DNA from: Spirodela intermedia
Taxonomy: Eukaryota; Streptophyta; Magnoliopsida; Alismatales; Araceae
Length of the DNA stretch: 64,000 nucleotides
Direction: 5' to 3'
Assembly: GCA_902729315.2 (NCBI GenBank)
Contig: LR746268.1
Coordinates: forward strand, 9,280,005 to 9,344,004
Both the position numbers and the translations under genes were made by a program. Below are positions 26,000-35,662 of this stretch, piece by piece. The notes under the pieces were generated by a model. That model saw only the letters and a program-made list of their open reading frames with translations. It ran no database searches and was not told the origin of the DNA. Numbering within the stretch: the stretch's first letter is position 1; each line of letters starts with the position of its first letter.

Positions 26000-26680
26000 A
26001 TAATATGGGTCTCCAAAGAGTGAAGAGAAGACCTTCAGCGCTACGACAGGGCGAGCGGCGATGCGGCGAGCCTCGAGTTGCGGCGGGACGGTGGAAGGTG
26101 GAGACTGGGAACCTTGCTGATCAATCTTCAATCTTGAACCGGGCTTTTTGGCGAGGGGATTGCGGATCCAACTGCGCGGTCAGTTGGCGGGGCGGTCAAG
26201 GGAGGAAGCCGCCCCCTTGCGGGGTTCGGGGCAGCGCCCCGAAACCTAGACCGGGGTTGATACCGCGTACTCTCCCAATGGAGGACCTCGACGTCCCCGT
26301 GGCGAAACGGGCGGCTGGGGGAATCGTCGCGCGCGAGGGGCAATGGGCAGATGTGTGGGGGAGGAGAGTCACGCGCGCGTCGGCCGAGGGCGCGTGGCTG
26401 CGTCGGCTGCTGACGACCTGAAAGCGGTGCCTTACGAATAGTCAACACTCGTCGTCGTGAACGTTGTCGTCTACCGGCGGCGGTAGACAACAACGCGCCA
26501 GATGGCGGTTGGCGCGGTCGGCGGCGAGAGGAACTGGATGTCGCTCTCGAATGGTGGATCACGGGTGGATGAAAGGGGAAGTCGTGCGCTCGTGATGGGC
26601 GGACGGGCGCCGATGGGTCGCCTCTCAGCGGCGGTGGCTGAGAGGAAACCTTAGGGCAAATTCTGAAAATGATGTCTACA
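26000..26680. other. GC-rich interior segment, possible captured gene fragment
   Basis: Strongly GC-rich against AT-rich flanks, with long open frames on both strands (plus 26005-26421, minus 26128-26700). No family is recognised. Interiors like this are typical of Pack-MULE gene capture, but the parent gene cannot be named here. Confidence 0.35.
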
Positions 26681-26916
26681 TATCTAAAATTCACCTCCAA
26701 ACCCTCTAATACAGCTCTAATCTTATTTATAGTGTCAACAATTCGTTAACGGAAACTAAATGAAAGGAAAATCCTAATAATAAATAAAATTCGGACATTG
26801 GATCCTAGGTTGACGATGTTGACGTGGCATGATTCCTGTGCTAGCCTTTCCCTCCTGTGGTGGCGCCGTCCCTTTAAATGGTGGGCCTGATACGTTTGCC
26901 CCACCAAGATTAATCC

Positions 26917-27399
26917 TCAGCACAGCGTAGACTCTTGGGGAGCTCTCAAGCTATGCACCGGAGAATTTGATTGTTGGCCTCATGTGGGGACCCAAGCAAT
27001 TGATCAAATCACCTCCCAAACTTGACTAGTCTCTTTAATTTTCACTGTTTTCGCCAATTTCATCATTCACTCGACCAGGGTTTATGTTTTGGGTTTCAGA
27101 CGTGGGTTTTCATGAGCTGAATCCCTATAAACCTTCGTATTAGGGTTTTTATTAGCAAGAACTGTCTGTTGATACATTTTTTTTCCTTCTTATTGTGCCT
27201 CCTGTCATTGCGGCCACCACTCTTCCTCTCTTCTAGTTGGCGATTGTTGACTCGATCAATAATATTTTTTAAGCTTTTCCTTCTATTTTATTAAACTTTC
27301 AATATATAGGCTTTAGTAAGGTATAAAAAGTGTTATACGTCTGTGTGAAAAGGCATAAATATATATACATCAACTTTTAAATAATTGAACTAACACTTG
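26917..27399 (-). repeat. Right inverted arm
   Basis: Reverse complement of 24311-24794, containing CTCTTGGGGAGCTCTC at 26932-26947. Confidence 0.8.
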
Positions 27400-27829
27400 G
27401 TTTAGGGTTATTTTTTATTAAGGTTTGATTATATTGATGTTGAGAAATGTTTATCTTCGAACGTCATACGTGAGATCTAGGGAAGACAAGAGATAGCTCT
27501 ATTTGGAAAGTGGTAAATGAAAGATGATGTAGATGTGATCGAGGTTGATCATCTCAGTTGAGACTGTTATGAAATCTTCTCATCCATAGTGTGATGATAG
27601 TTTTGTGACTATGGTGCTGCGTATGCCAGGTCGTGTGCTGACTGAGGGTTGGGTTAGGCGATCCGTCACTGTCGAGGGACAATAAGTATCTGTGTTTGCC
27701 ATATACGAAGTGCTGGCATGGTGATTTGGTCCAAACGATGTCAATCTCGAGCTTCGGTCAGCATCTCTTGCCAAGAAGAGAATACAAAACACAAACGGAT
27801 GTATACTACATGTGTAGCAAACACGTCTG
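27400..27829 (-). mobile_element. LINE copy 1, 3' end (left part)
   Basis: Matches the 3' end of the better LINE at 58807-59230 (TTGATTATATTGATG, GACAAGAGATA, GGAGAATACA-like blocks), reading 5' to 3' on the minus strand. It ends in a short T-rich stretch next to GGTTTAGGGTT at 27398-27408. It is interrupted at 27829 by the gag-only LTR element and continues at 35663. Confidence 0.8.
27825..27829. repeat. Target site duplication GTCTG (left)
   Basis: Identical to 35658-35662 and directly flanks the two LTRs of the gag-only element. In an uninterrupted LINE the sequence occurs once. Confidence 0.9.
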
Positions 27830-29592
27830 TGACGTGACTCAGTCGTTGTATGTTAAATCACGCAAATTTAAAATTTATAAAACTAGAAAATACGAATTTT
27901 CGGATATTTAGAAGTATTTCAAAATAAATAGATCAATTATAATTCAATAAAAATCTCAAAAATAGTGGTAATTTTCCAGGTCGATCACAGGGATGTAATA
28001 TAATATCTGGTAATTATTCAGAATTTTTCTCAATGAGTACAATTTTCTTACGAATTTTATACTAGGAAATAAAAAGGAAATATATTTAAAATTCACAAAA
28101 GAGGAAATAAGGGTGCGGACGTCAGGATGACGTCAGCGCCCGGCGAACGCGAATCAGGCGGAAACAGAGTTCCGCCCGGCGATTCTTACGTAGGCGATTA
28201 CAGACGACTCAATTAATCAAATTAAGATCTGTAAAAGCCGGAAGAATCGTAATTGAACGAAGTATAGTTTGGTAAATTAAAATCAACAAAGTATCACTAA
28301 ATGAAGCGTAAATTAAATTGAAAGCAGGAAAACAGAGTTCCGGCGTCGCGACGGCGATGCGTCGGCGATGCACCGGAATCCTGAGCGTTCGGGAGGATCG
28401 TTGTGCAGTGTCCACGGCCTCGAAGGCTCTCCTTGGACAAAGACGACGTGGGCAATCTCTAGATAAAGCAGGAAAACAGAGTTCCGGCGTCGCGACGGCG
28501 ATGCGTCGGCGATGCACCGGAATCCTGAGCGTTCGGGAGGATCGTCGTGCAGTGTCCACGGCCTCGAAGGCTCTCCTTGGACAAAGACGACGTGGGCAAT
28601 CTCTAGATCTTCTCGCGAAGTCTAGAGACCAATGAAGTGGGTCGTCGAATCGTCTCCGGCGGCTGTCACCCGGCGGAGCGGAAAAACGGCGACTTTGCGG
28701 CTCTTCGGCGGCTGTCACCCGACGGAGAGGGGCTGGATGGAGGTGAGGCGCGTGTTAGGGAGCTTCATCCTCAGGTCCGCGCAGCAAGAGGAGGCTCTTC
28801 ATCGCATCTGGTACGCTCTCAGGAGGTGGCGACTGGTCTCCCGGCGGATCGTCCTCTTCTCGACGACGGCTTGTTCGTCGATCAATCGGAGATGATTTAC
28901 TCGATGGATTGCGATCCTTTTATCGCGAATCGTTCAGAAATTTTAGTAGCAATGCTCCGCGAATCGCGTTGACGAGATTTTCGCCGATGATCCAGCGATT
29001 CCGGTTGCTTAATCCTTCACCGGCGATCTGCAGGAAAGTGCGATAATCAGTTAAAAATATATGAATTTTGACTCTGGGAGGATTCGAACCCGCGGCGGTC
29101 GCCCGCGCCTTACAAGGTGGATTTAGTCCCACATTGGTTGTGCGCGGATTATTCGGGCGAATATATAATAAAGTTAGCTTTCTAGGCAAAGTCCTCTCGC
29201 GTGTACGACCACTCCTTGCCCCACAGCCGGCTGACACCGGTGACGTGGAAGGGGAGTGGCGCACACGTGCCCCTATCGATCTAAAAGCAAGCCGCTCGAG
29301 CCCCTGCTCGCGGCTACTCCCCCCGACTGCGCTTCCGACCCGCTTGCGGGCCCGGCTGGCCGGCGGATCCCCCCATTTTGCAATATTTTTATTTTTATTT
29401 CTTGTTCTTCATTTATCTCAAAACTAAGACTGTAAAAATCGTATAAAATCACATAATTACCCAAAAATTCACGTTAATCAACTGAAAACCACTTTTCATG
29501 CTTTAACACAAATATAAATCTATTTATCATGAGTTAAGGCTAAAACTATATTATTTACTAATTATTAACTCATGATAATGAAGACTTATCAC
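27830..29592 (-). repeat. 3' LTR of gag-only LTR retrotransposon
   Basis: 1763 bp, bounded by TG and CA. It differs from the other LTR at about 20 positions by eye, so the insertion is recent. The interior contains a tandem duplication of 144 bp (28321-28464 and 28465-28608), a tRNA-like B box (GGTTCGAATCC on minus, 29080-29090) and a TATA-like AT stretch near 29161-29170. Long open frames on both strands here are by-products of CG-rich sequence. Confidence 0.95.
28321..28608. repeat. 144-bp tandem duplication inside LTR
   Basis: Two head-to-tail copies beginning AAAGCAGGAAAACAGAG at 28321 and 28465. The same pair occurs in the other LTR. Confidence 0.95.
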
Positions 29593-29606
29593 ACCCCCCA
29601 ACTTAA
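29593..29606 (-). other. Polypurine tract
   Basis: On the minus strand the sequence reads AAGTTGGGGGGTG immediately before the 3' LTR start TGATAAG. A second copy of the motif lies inside the element at about 30843-30855. Confidence 0.85.
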
Positions 29607-31178
29607 ATCATTGCTAGTCCCTTAGCAATGGAATTACGAAAATAAAAATTTACAAATCTCAAACATCATATTCAATACAGAAAAGAAATACAATTAGAAA
29701 TGATGCACCTTAAAACACTTTGGATTCTTATATCAAGTATTTAAGAATGATGTCAAGCACTTAAATGTTTAAACACTCCTTGGAATAACAATCTAGACTT
29801 CACTTCTTCTATTCACATCTTTATCACTTCTTCACTCATAGATGTATTTACAAGATGTTCCAATTATCAATACTCATCCAAGAATAATATTGATCTTACA
29901 TTTCTTTTTTTCTATGACTTGATTTTTGAAGTTTGCACTATATTTCTTCCTTCTTTTTTTTTTTATATATATATAGTGGATAAGTAGCTTTTCCTGTAGA
30001 CAAATTTCGACAATAAGAATGATGTCTCACACCCTCCATGTGTACTCTTCATTTTCAGGGCTTTCACTTTATCCACTTATTTTTCAGCAAGTGTTTTTCT
30101 ATGCACGATTTTCGACAATGAGAATGATGTCTTACACCCTCCATGTGTACTCTTCGTTTCTAGATTTTTCACATTGCTCTCTTTTTTTTTTTTTTTGAAA
30201 TAAGTGATTTCTCCTCACAAGTCCTATAGATCAGGGTGCAAAAATCTCCATTAAACTCAAATGATCAATCAAATTTTCACATCAAGTAAATATTATCCAT
30301 CAAGATCATGAAGTGAAAATCTGTAAAATCAAATCCATGTTATCTATCATGTATCCAAGGAGTATTCCAACATTTCATGCTACTAGATCATTCTTTTGAC
30401 TCAATAATAATCTTCCTAGTATCTTTTGGTATCAATCAATCTAATTGATTTAATTTTTCATGCATGCAATATGATGTAAGGAATTTGTAAATTAGATAGT
30501 TCTGACAGTTCTGTTTTCTGTTTTCAGTTCTATTTTAGCAGCAATAAATTTGTCAAAAATAAATCAAAACTATCTTCTGTATAGCTGTAATTTCGAATTT
30601 CAGTAATATATATCTAGGGGATTGAAATGTGAGAAAAGGGTCTCTAGAATTTCAAATTTCGGGTTGTTTTTTCATCTGCTGTTTTTGACAGTCTGTTGTT
30701 CCTGACAGAAAACCAGAAAATAGATGTTGCAGTTTTTCCGAATTTTATTTTATTTTTATTTTTTTAGTTGCTGTTCTAAGTTGAATAAAATGCAAACACA
30801 TGTTCTTAATCGTCCTACAGCATAAATTAATAATGAATACTTCACCCCCCAACTTAAAAATGACATTGTCCTCAATGACACAGAAAACTCGAAACAGAAT
30901 ATCCAGAAAATATAATTTTCAAGTGAAGCATGCATATCTGCAAAGTTAAACATTAAAAATATTTTCATAAATGATGAAGCTCAGAAAGACATCACCTCAA
31001 CCTCGTTTTTAATTTTCCACTTCATCTTACACTCCTGCACTTTTTCGAAAGAAAAACAAATACAGAAACAAGTACTGCGAAATTCTAAGAAAAACAGAGC
31101 TTAAAAAATGAAATAAAAACCATGGGTTGCCTCCCATGCAGCGCTGAATTTAATGTCTCCAGCTGGACAGCTCTTATA
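29607..31178. other. Non-coding 3' region of the gag-only element
   Basis: AT-rich, with no open frame worth calling. Contains a direct repeat (about 50 bp, GACAAT(A/G)AGAATGATGTCT) at about 30008 and 30113, long T runs, a second PPT-like CACCCCCCAACTT at 30843-30855, and a GGTTGCCTCCCA block near 31124 that is also found downstream of pol in the Gypsy element near 44424. Confidence 0.7.
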
Positions 31179-33686
31179 TCATATAAGCTGATCTATGGCC
31201 ATCAAAATATATTTGTATCCCAAGGTAAGTTTTATGATATTCTTTTTCAGATTTAGCATAAATTCATATACTTCATATATATACCTTGACATACTTTCAG
31301 CCAAAACAAAATGGAAATTAACAAAATTTTCCCAAAAATAATATTTCCATTTTGAAAAGAATCTTTCCTTATTTCTATCTTGTTTTGTTAGGCTCTCATT
31401 CATTAATAAATACTTTCTATTAATAAACCATAAAATGTGATCAGGCCATATAATTTTCAGATTAGCTCTTGCCCAATCTAGAACTTTTTCATCTAAATTG
31501 GTATCTCTAATTCTTCCACTCACCCATTTCTTAATGTCTTCTTTTATCTGCATAATCTTCCCCTGCTCCATTTTATCTTCCATACATATTTGTTCGATTT
31601 GTGAGGAGTGAAATATTTCAAGCTTAGAAATAATTCTAATGGGCTGTGGGTTTTGAAGGATGGAAGGATTGTCTTCTTTAATCTCAGATCTAATGAATTC
31701 AGTAAAATTCAAATTTTCCCCTCCAAAATTATTTCTATATTCACATCTATTATTTTCGCTTGTTCCCATTAGTTGAATCAATTCTTTTTCTAGCTTTTCG
31801 TTTCTCAACTCATCAAATTCTTCATCTTCCCAAGAGCTATCTTTTAATTTTGGTATATGATATACATCATCATCCTCACAATCAACATCCATGGCTGCAA
31901 AATTATGATTAGATTCATTAATTTCGTCTCCTCCATCTCCCAAATCAATTGATTTTTCCTCACCTGAAATATATTTTTCTTCATTTCTGTCCTTACTCCC
32001 TTCTACTAAAATTTGGACGAATTTTCTATGATCAGTTGCTGTTTCTTCATCTAAGGGTTCTTTCTCCTCATCATCCTCACTATATTCATTCATCAATTGT
32101 GAGCAATAAATGATTTTATTCAAACTTTCTGCTACTACATTTTTGGCCTTAATATTCTCATTTACTTCTAATGGATCATCAATTTCTTCTAATAATTGGA
32201 AATAAGGTTCAGGTAAAATATTCTCACTCAATATATTCACTGTCCTAACATTTTCATTTCGTGGGTTTTTTTCTAAATTTATCCAGCTAGACTCTTCTTG
32301 CTGAAATCTTACTGTTGGACAGTTTTCTGAATTTTCTATGGGCTGACTAGGTAGCTGTCCCTCTTTTCTCTTATTCTCAAGAGCCTCTATAATTTGTTTC
32401 TGGTGCTGCATCATTTGTTGCATCATTTGATTCATAGTTTGTTGCATCATTTGGCTCATTTGCTGCATCATTTCCATAGCATCAGGTTGGGTTTGAGAGG
32501 GCTGATTTTTCTGAAATCTATTTTCTTGTTTTGGACGAAATTCAGAGTTTGAATTGGGTCTAAGTGCTTCTGGATTTTGAATATTATTTGGGTCTCTCCA
32601 TGAAAAATTATTCCTCCAATTAGGATTATAAGAATTTGAAAATTTTTCCCTATTTCTATTAAAACCGTGAGCTACTTGCACTTGCTCTCGCATAGGGTGA
32701 AATGATTGATCTAAATTATAACATTGAAGTTCAGAATAATCATTTTCACCATACATAGGACATGTACTATTCGAATTAAGTTGAGGGTTAAAAGGCTTTC
32801 TAATATTATCAATAAGTAAATCAATTTTTTCTAATCTTTGATTAATCTGATTAACCTCATTTCTAAGTTTAGAATCATCATCATGATGCAATTCATAAAT
32901 TCCTCTCTTCTTATCCTTGTCATATAATTCAAAAGAGGCTTGATCTCTAGAATTTTCACTTAAATTCTCATAAAGATTGTAAATCTCATCAGGAGTTTTC
33001 TCCATAAAAGCTCCTCCACATATAGAATCAACCATATTTCTATGTTGTTCTAATAATCCATCATAAAAAATTCTATTGAGCTGCCACTTGGGTATAGCAT
33101 GATGAGGACACTTTCTAAGTAAATCTTTGAATTTTTCCCATGTCTCATGCAAAGTTTCTCCTGGTCTTTGAGAAAAACTCCATATATGTTTTCTCATATT
33201 TTGAGTTTTTCCTAAGGGATAAAATTTTCGAAGAAAGGCCTGTTCTATATCTTTCCAGCTAGTTAATTCTCTATCCAATGTGGATAGCCAATGACTAGCT
33301 TTGTCCCTAAGTGTATGAGGGAATAATTTCATCTTAATGATTTCTGGTGTAACTTGAGGGAGATTAACTAAATCACAGACCATATGAAATTTTTCTAAGT
33401 GCTGATGAGGTTCCTCTAAAGGCAATCCATGAAAATTAGGGAGCATTTGAAAAATTCCTGGATTTATTTCGAATTTAACAGTGGGTGCTAATGGGACTCT
33501 AATATTAGATGCTCTTTGAAATGAATCAGGGATATAATGATTTTTCATGGCCATAGGATTGTTCTCAGTTTGACCTGTACTTCCTTCAGGATCCATCAAA
33601 ATTAATTTTTCTTTCGAATTTTTATTTTTGAATGAAATAATGAAAGGATTTTCTAGCCTTGGATGCAAGGATCTTCTACCATGCAT
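31179..33686 (-). CDS. Gag-like protein, intact
   Basis: Open frame of 835 residues from the ATG at 33686, three codons after an in-frame TTG. A retrotransposon gag (capsid) domain lies at about residues 55-240: MLPNFHGLPLEEPHQHLEKF, KLFPHTLRDKASHWLS, LRKFYPLGKTQ and a conserved ETWEKFKDLLRKCPHH block. A Met/Gln-rich stretch with runs of QMMQQ lies near residue 410, and acidic segments lie at about 540-660. No normal CCHC zinc knuckle was found; a weak CPMYGENDYSELQC occurs near residue 325. The long C-terminal half resembles nothing I recognise. The frame has no stop, which fits recent activity. The role inferred is packaging of its own RNA into particles using pol from a partner. Confidence 0.85.
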   Translation of the reverse strand: MHGRRSLHPRLENPFIISFKNKNSKEKLILMDPEGSTGQTENNPMAMKNHYIPDSFQRASNIRVPLAPTVKFEINPGIFQMLPNFHGLPLEEPHQHLEKFHMVCDLVNLPQVTPEIIKMKLFPHTLRDKASHWLSTLDRELTSWKDIEQAFLRKFYPLGKTQNMRKHIWSFSQRPGETLHETWEKFKDLLRKCPHHAIPKWQLNRIFYDGLLEQHRNMVDSICGGAFMEKTPDEIYNLYENLSENSRDQASFELYDKDKKRGIYELHHDDDSKLRNEVNQINQRLEKIDLLIDNIRKPFNPQLNSNSTCPMYGENDYSELQCYNLDQSFHPMREQVQVAHGFNRNREKFSNSYNPNWRNNFSWRDPNNIQNPEALRPNSNSEFRPKQENRFQKNQPSQTQPDAMEMMQQMSQMMQQTMNQMMQQMMQHQKQIIEALENKRKEGQLPSQPIENSENCPTVRFQQEESSWINLEKNPRNENVRTVNILSENILPEPYFQLLEEIDDPLEVNENIKAKNVVAESLNKIIYCSQLMNEYSEDDEEKEPLDEETATDHRKFVQILVEGSKDRNEEKYISGEEKSIDLGDGGDEINESNHNFAAMDVDCEDDDVYHIPKLKDSSWEDEEFDELRNEKLEKELIQLMGTSENNRCEYRNNFGGENLNFTEFIRSEIKEDNPSILQNPQPIRIISKLEIFHSSQIEQICMEDKMEQGKIMQIKEDIKKWVSGRIRDTNLDEKVLDWARANLKIIWPDHILWFINRKYLLMNESLTKQDRNKERFFSKWKYYFWENFVNFHFVLAESMSRYIYEVYEFMLNLKKNIIKLTLGYKYILMAIDQLI

Positions 33687-33879
33687 AAAAATCAATAAAT
33701 TCGAGGGAAAAAGTTAGTAACTGTTACCCTCCTTCAGGATGCTCCAGTCCTTGCCGCGCTTCTTTTCGTTCCCTTTTTCTAATAAAAATCGGCAAAAAGA
33801 AAATAAAACAAGAGTAAAGTTTTTTTTGTGTACTCTAAGAGAAAAACAGAAAAATACTAAATATTATGCAATACATCCC

Positions 33880-33898
33880 CGGCAACGGCGCCAAAATT
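33880..33898 (-). other. Primer binding site, tRNA-Asp type
   Basis: On the minus strand TGGCGCCGTTGCCGGGG lies two bases after the 5' LTR end. It is complementary to the 3' end of plant tRNA-Asp, the usual primer of Athila/Tat-type Gypsy elements. Confidence 0.85.
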
Positions 33899-35657
33899 TG
33901 ACGTGACTCAGTCGTTGTATGTTAAATCACGCAAATTTAAAATTTATAAAACTAGAAAATACGAATTTTCGGATATTTAGAAGTATTTCAAAATAAATAG
34001 ATCAATTATAATTCAATAAAAATCTCAAAAATAGTGGTAATTTTCCAGGTCGATCACAGGGATGTAATATAATATCTGGTAATTATTCAGAATTTTTCTC
34101 AATGAGTACAATTTTCTTATGAATTTTATACTATGAAATAAAAAGGAAATATATTTAAAATTCACAAAAAAGGAAATAAGGGTGCGGACGTCAGGATGAC
34201 GTCAGCGCCCGGCGAACGCGAATCAGGCGGAAACAGAGTTCCGCCCGGCGATTCTTACGTAGGCGATTACAGACGACTCAATTAATCAAATTAAGATCTG
34301 TAAAAGCCGGAAGAATCGTAATTGAACAAAGTATAGTTTGGTAAATAAAAATCAACAAAGTATCACTAAATGAAGCGTAAATTAAATTGAAAGCAGGAAA
34401 ACAGAGTTCCGGCGTCGCGACGGCGATGCGTCGGCGATGCACCGGAATCCTGAGCATTCGGGAGGATCGTCGTGCAGTGTCCACGGCCTCGAAGGCTCTC
34501 CTTGGACAAAGACGACGTGGGCAATCTCTAGATAAAGCAGGAAAACAGAGTTCCGGCGTCGCGATGGCGACGCGTCGGCGATGCACCGGAATCCTGAGCG
34601 TTCGGGAGGGTCGTCGTGTAGTGTCCACGGCCTCGAAGGCTCTCCTTGGACAAAGACGACGTGGGCAATCTCTAGATCTTCTCGCGAAGTCTAGAGACCA
34701 ATGAAGTGGGTCGTCGAATCGTCTCCGGCGGCTGTCACCCGGCGGAGCGGAAAAACGGCGACTTTGCGGCTCTCCGGCGGCTGTCACCCGACGGAGAGGG
34801 GCTGGATGGAGGTGAGGCGCGTGTTAGGGAGCTTCATCCTCAGGTCCGCGCAGCAAGAGGAGGCTCTTCATCGCATCTGGTACGCTCTCAGAAGGTGGCG
34901 ACTGGTCTCCCGGCGGATCGTCCTCTTCCCGACGACGGCTTGTTCGTCGATCAATCGGAGATGATTTACTCGATGGATTGCGATCCTTTTATCGCGAATC
35001 GTTCAAAAATTTTAGTAGCAATGCTCCGCGAATCACGTTGACGAGATTTTCGCCGATGATCCAGCGATTCCGGTTGCTTAATCCTTCACCGGCGATCTGC
35101 AGGAAAGTCGCGATAATCAGTTAAAAATATATGAATTTTGACTCTGGGAGGATTCGAACCCGCGGCGGTCGCCCGCGCCTTACAAGGTGGATTTAGTCCC
35201 ACATTGGTTGTGCGCGGATTATTCGGGCGAATATATAATAAAGTTAGCTTTCTAGGCAAAGTCCTCTCGCGTGTACGACCACTCCTTGCCCCACAGCCGG
35301 CTGACACCGGTGACGTGGAAGGGGAGTGGCGCACACGTGCCCCTATCGATCTAAGCAAGCCGCTCGAGCCCCTGCTCGCGGCTACTCCCCGACTGCGCTT
35401 CCGACCCGCTTGCGGGCCCGGCTGGCCGGCGGATCCCCCCATTTTGCAATATTTTTATTTTTATTTCTTGTTCTTCATTTATCTCAAAACTAAGACTGTA
35501 AAAATCTTATAAAATCACATAATTACCCAAAAATTCACGTTAATCAACTGAAAACCACTTTTCATGCTTTAACACAAATATAAGTCTATTTATCATGAGT
35601 TAAGGCTAAAACTATATTATTTACTAATTATTAACTCATGATAATGAAGACTTATCA
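33899..35657 (-). repeat. 5' LTR of gag-only LTR retrotransposon
   Basis: 1759 bp with TG/CA ends, nearly identical to 27830-29592. It contains the 144-bp duplication at 34390-34533 and 34534-34677 and the tRNA-like B box at 35150-35160. Confidence 0.95.
35231..35240 (-). promoter_or_regulatory. TATA-like promoter of the 5' LTR
   Basis: TATTATATAT on the minus strand lies in the only strongly AT-rich pocket of the CG-rich LTR. It is the likely transcription start signal of the element; the position is inferred. Confidence 0.4.
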
Positions 35658-35662
35658 GTCTG
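35658..35662. repeat. Target site duplication GTCTG (right)
   Basis: Second copy of the 5-bp duplication at 27825-27829. Confidence 0.9.

Larger units (their letters stand above)
24311..27399. mobile_element. Inverted-repeat element, MULE-like
   Basis: Arms of about 484 bp at 24311-24794 and 26917-27399 are inverted and about 90 percent alike by eye; compare CAAGTGTCAG at the left end with the complement of TAACACTTG at the right. Long terminal inverted repeats with a GC-rich non-transposase interior resemble a Pack-MULE-type DNA transposon. No 9-bp target duplication was found: the right end touches a LINE 3' end, which may have removed it. No transposase frame is visible, so the element would be non-autonomous. 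Confidence 0.6.
27830..35657 (-). mobile_element. Gag-only Ty3/Gypsy-type LTR retrotransposon (TR-GAG-like)
   Basis: A complete insertion with two LTRs of about 1760 bp, a 5-bp target duplication GTCTG, a tRNA-Asp-type primer binding site and a G-rich polypurine tract. The internal region (29593-33898) carries one large gag frame and no protease, reverse transcriptase or integrase, so it must rely on proteins from another element. Order on the minus strand: 5' LTR 33899-35657, PBS, gag, a 1.6-kb non-coding tail with a second polypurine-like motif, PPT, 3' LTR. It sits inside LINE copy 1. Confidence 0.9.

Noticed and set aside
28209-29427. Long open frames on both strands (up to 169 codons) within the LTR, repeated at 34278-35512
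   Set aside because: They overlap on opposite strands in CG-rich LTR sequence, contain the 144-bp tandem repeat, and show no family motif.
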